From the NCBI GenBank assembly GCA_019096195.1, contig JAGTXK010000090.1, forward strand, positions 186,001 to 250,000: a stretch of 64,000 nucleotides of DNA. Direction: 5' to 3'. This stretch comes from Boletus sp. NGJ (taxonomy: Eukaryota > Basidiomycota > Agaricomycetes > Boletales > Boletaceae). This document shows positions 60,801 through 64,000 of the stretch, piece after piece. The notes beneath the pieces are model-generated. The model saw only the letters and a list, made by a program, of their open reading frames with translations, searched no databases and was not told where the DNA came from. Positions within the stretch are counted from its first letter, which is position 1; the number at the start of each line of letters is the position of its first letter. A program made the translations under genes and the position numbers.

Positions 60801-61095
60801 TGACAGTGTCTATCATCACTTGATACTTCATATAGACAGAGATAATGGATGGGGTAGAGAATTGCTTCTCTAGGCTGGTCCAGACATCAGAAGTGTAATC
60901 CTTACCAGCATACATGTTGTATAAGTTTACATCCAGCTTCAAAAGAATGTACTTGAGGGCATGGTCATCAAGAGTTTCCCACTCATCTACCTTATCCTGA
61001 TTGCTGTGGTCTTTAGCAAGGGTAGGGACACTTTGGTTCATCACATGCCAGTAGTGTTGCTGCAGCTTCAAGCTGAATGTTTTAATCTCATCCAT
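57826..61095 (-). mobile_element. Copia-type LTR retrotransposon fossil, minus strand
   Basis: Related to the fossil at 14.6-19.7 kb and less interrupted. Reading leftward, gag lies at about 61.1-60.2 kb (HYWHVMNQSVPTLAKDHSNQ; DVWTSLEKQFSTPSIISVYM). The zinc-knuckle/protease and pre-integrase region is at about 60.0-59.2 kb. The integrase end is near 58.9-58.66 kb (HTPQQNGRAEWFIQTLIDVA). RT lies at about 58.1-57.83 kb (LVGLAWWNALSFSMKELGFK; FILVIKYIDDTLFCSPS). The LTRs were not recognised. Broken with several breaks; old. Confidence 0.78.
58507..58524. repeat. Short AT microsatellite
   Basis: (AT)n run of about nine repeats within the Copia fossil. Confidence 0.8.
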
Positions 61096-62279
61096 TTTAT
61101 TATGAACCTTAATATATTATGGATAGAAATTGTTATAATACAAACATTTTCAAACTCTTTACATTCTATCTTATTTTTTCAATTTCTATTTCAAGTCACA
61201 TGACTGTGCATATGACTGTAGGAATAATCACATGACTTGATTTAGACCTATGACATCATATGATGTTATACCTTATGTTACCCATGCCTCTTTAATTTCT
61301 GCTTTTCTCACATAGCCCTTTTTAATCTATTATCTCTCATGAATGCTTTTTACAATATTGCCTTATATAGTAATTTCTTTCACACACAGCTTGGTCTGTG
61401 CACACTCCTGTAATGTATATAAAGTAAACACTTTATGACTAGAATTCCCAGTCTAATCCATTTGTTCACTGCCATAGTCATTGCCTTGGTCATTGACCAT
61501 TGTAGACTTGTATTGTTCAGACAATGACTCCCCACCACATTTATTGTACCAGGATTTATGTAACCTGCAAAGTACATTGAGCCTTGTGGATGGTCATCAG
61601 TAGATTTCCTACCAGTTTCATTACACTTGGATTAGACTGCTATACACAATGCTCAGATTTCAGAGCTAAGGAAGATTGCATACACAGGCCCAGCATTAAG
61701 GGACATCTGCAGTACTTGACCACTTGACGGTCAATGAGTTTAACACTTGGCAAAGGTTATTCATATGCTTGTCTGCATTATAAATATGGATAAAGTTGCT
61801 ACTGGGCATAGTGCACTAGCCCCTGTTGTCTGTTGAGTGTCTAACAGTCTGTATGGTGGTACTATGCTAGTATATTCAGGTTCTTGTGATCACCTGTGAC
61901 ATCATGAATAATGAGAGCAGTATTCACTTATGCCAAAACCAGGCAGATCCAGTTCTCCCCCCCCCCCAAATTCTTATTTGTTGTATTGTAATTTGTAACT
62001 TTCACATCAAGGTGTAGGTTCCCTAGAATCAGGTTGAAAGATACTTGATAGTAAGGGACTGAAAGAAGATATCACAATTCCTTCCCATTAAATTACATGC
62101 AAATGTAGTCAGATATATGAAGCAAACTCCAACTGACAACATTCCCTCCAACCTTCCAATGCCTTTGCAATTTATCACATTGCAATTCATCGCTCTTATC
62201 TCTGCCCCTTTTCCCTCCTGCATAAACCATATCAATTGATCTCAATGATCTTGTTCAATGCCTTGCATCATTACACATC
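61096..62279. other. AT-rich unassigned sequence
   Basis: No gene or transposon domain recognised. A run of ten C (near 61961-61970) is present. Confidence 0.4.
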
Positions 62280-62640
62280 AACAAAGCAAAAAACAATGTG
62301 ACAAAAAAAATTGTGAACCCAGACAAGTGGGATGGTGACAGAGTGACCTTCTGCATCTGGTGGGTCAAATTACTGTAGTCACAATCAATGTGGTAGAAGC
62401 AAGCATACACTTATCTCCTTCCAACTCTTTCAAGTTCCAGAAGAACCACAGTAGCAGTTCATAATCCATACTAGCACATAACTCTATGATATTATGAAAC
62501 TATGGTAATATGTAATATTGTCAATGACAGAAGCTATTTACCCAAGAAGTAAACAATGCTTTAAGTTGTAGAGAGTGTTCTGGTAGCAGAACTTGAAAGT
62601 ATTCTATTACATTCACCCAATACCTAGGGTACTCAGGGTT
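62280..62640 (+). mobile_element. Retroelement gag-like fragment, fossil
   Basis: Near 62309-62375 the plus strand reads VNPDKWDGDRVTFCIWWVK. This is the typical 'P..W.GD...F..W..K' opening of a retroelement gag, and the broken continuation is gag-like. Low confidence; family uncertain. Confidence 0.35.
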
Positions 62641-63388
62641 GGGTATTGACCATAACATCTTTTTGAAAAGCATTTTGGCATAATAGGAGCCTAGTAACTG
62701 GCCAACTTGAACCTCTCCATTAAACTTTACCCAAGTGAGAACAAACCTTTACATGTGTATTTACCTTTGTTTAGCCCTAGTCAGTGGGTCCAGACTTGAA
62801 AAACACAAAACCCTACTCTTTCAATTGCAGTCTTCTAATTTGGATTAGATTCAGGGCAGAGACCCTGAATGACCCCTTTTTCCTACATTCCTCTTGCCAA
62901 TAGCTCTTAAATGGCCTGCAGTACCAGTACAGTCACATCTCATAATAACATTACTCAGTTGCAAATTCACAGCAAGTAGCATGAGCAGGTATAGTATAAA
63001 TGGAGATGAGATGGTTCATATGGGAATTCTTTTTCACACAAATGGTATGTATCTTGCACATCTCAAGATTATGGACATTGAACCCGCTGTTCCAGATCAG
63101 AACCATCAAGCCCATGGAAACACCATGTATATTACAATGATGATGTGATCCTCTTGATTTATGTGATCAGTCTGTGCAATCTGATTAGCCTTGGTTTCAT
63201 TTGCAGTGCAAACTCTAAGCAACATACAATCTTCTCCAACATGACCACATTGGATGTTGGGGACTCGCCAGTCACAGCAACTAGTAGTTACTGAAATTCT
63301 TAGTCAAACCTTATTCTTATTGTACAAATAAACTCTATATTACTGAGTTGCTAGAAGAAGCCAGGAAGTCAGAATCCCTGGAAACCTG
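62641..63388. other. Unassigned sequence
   Basis: A short frame at 62894-63148 (MGILFHTNGMYLAHLKIMDI) is not convincing. Nothing else recognised. Confidence 0.35.
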
Positions 63389-63898
63389 GTGACTTGGCAT
63401 GTGAGAGGTCACCAAGCCCTCTTCTTGCAGACCATGAAGATGCTGAAAGAGCCCTCAGTTGTAGCAAAAAGTATTATGTCAATCATCAGATGCATCTCAA
63501 GGACCTCACAGATTTCTGCTGGACTCCAGGTTCTCATTCGGACCTATTTCACTATATTCAAGCCTATACCACCAAAAAGGCTATTTCCTATCAACTCCAC
63601 TAGGGCATCTTTTCAGGTTGGAAGACCTCAGAATTGCTTCCAAAGTGACTTTGCAAACAAGCTCATTGAGGATCTTAAATGGCAAAGTGAGATCATCTCT
63701 GATTGCATAGGAGATGCTCCAGAACAGAGAAATATCCCTCAAGAAGGCTGTGCCAGACTTGAAGTCCCAGTTTTTTTAGCTCATGTAGATGATGTCTTGA
63801 CTGATTTCCCAAGACATCTGTTTAAACAAATCATGGTTCAGATTCCTGCTCATCATTGGTGGTCAGTCATTATGCTTATATCTCACACTCCTCCATAG
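63389..63898 (+). CDS. Uncharacterised ORF
   Basis: A 169-codon frame whose second half looks coding (FANKLIEDLKWQSEIISDCI; EVPVFLAHVDDVLTDFPRHL). An overlapping frame at its start (63394-63603) has the more protein-like ALSCSKKYYVNHQMHLKDLT and HSDLFHYIQAYTTKKAIS. One interrupted gene switching frame near 63600 is likely. No family recognised; downstream sequence runs to the window end. Confidence 0.3.
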   Translation: MTWHVRGHQALFLQTMKMLKEPSVVAKSIMSIIRCISRTSQISAGLQVLIRTYFTIFKPIPPKRLFPINSTRASFQVGRPQNCFQSDFANKLIEDLKWQSEIISDCIGDAPEQRNIPQEGCARLEVPVFLAHVDDVLTDFPRHLFKQIMVQIPAHHWWSVIMLISHTPP

Positions 63899-64000
63899 AT
63901 ATTTCAAATGGCTGCTCCTTGCTGCCATTCATACCATTATTTACAATCATTACACTGCCCCTGCCAAGGATCGCTCTTTTGAGAATACCCTTGCTCTCAG

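Noticed and set aside
61955-61975. C homopolymer as a functional element
   Set aside because: A short homopolymer in AT-rich unassigned DNA without further context.

Overview
The window looks like a basidiomycete (Agaricomycete-type) fungal chromosome segment. Protein genes carry many 45-60 nt introns with GT..AG ends, gene spacing is tight in the first 13.4 kb, and the middle is filled with Copia, Gypsy and Tc1/mariner elements typical of repeat-rich mushroom genomes. No rRNA, tRNA or CRISPR array was seen. The species cannot be named from sequence alone.

Layout. 1-13.4 kb is a conserved gene block: the 3' end of a GH63 glucosidase, CDC24 (Rho-GEF, minus), a Rap1-like BRCT/Myb telomere protein, a phytanoyl-CoA dioxygenase-like enzyme, THI6 (bifunctional thiamine enzyme, minus) and an MTF1/TFB-like mitochondrial rRNA methyltransferase-fold protein. 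13.4-44.5 kb is a nested repeat region: a Copia fossil (minus) hit by two copies of a long LTR, then a gag fossil, a chromodomain Gypsy (plus), a younger 7.2 kb Gypsy (minus) nested in it with a perfect 5-bp target duplication, Tc1 fragments, another Copia fossil, and two uncharacterised fungal gene relics (39.7-42.2 kb). 54.4-64 kb is again repeats: Tc1, two Copia fossils and unrecognised AT-rich DNA.

The notable part is 44.55-54.41 kb, a roughly 9.9 kb gene island between two broken Tc1 elements. Its two ends carry the same 34-bp sequence in inverted orientation (30/34 identical, all four differences transitions). The first 22 bp of that sequence resemble Agrobacterium T-DNA borders (CAGGATATAT, then GTAA after a 6-base spacer). 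Inside are three genes that look like T-DNA opine genes: a GDPD-fold protein resembling agrocinopine synthase (minus), the NAD-binding half of an octopine/nopaline-synthase-type dehydrogenase (minus), and a gene resembling cucumopine/mikimopine synthase (plus). The first and last of these are driven outward by an inverted duplicated promoter block. The island also holds a decayed bacterial IS481-family insertion sequence with matching terminal repeats and a CTAG-type target duplication, a perfect 56-bp palindrome, a small membrane protein gene and an unrecognised gene. The cucumopine-synthase-like gene has a fungal-type intron and is interrupted by a fold-back Tc1 terminus and a 109-base A run that may be an assembly artefact.

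My reading is an old T-DNA-like, opine-coding insertion in a fungal genome, since eroded by CpG transitions and transposons. The sequence similarities are by eye and from memory of the families, so database searches are decisive.
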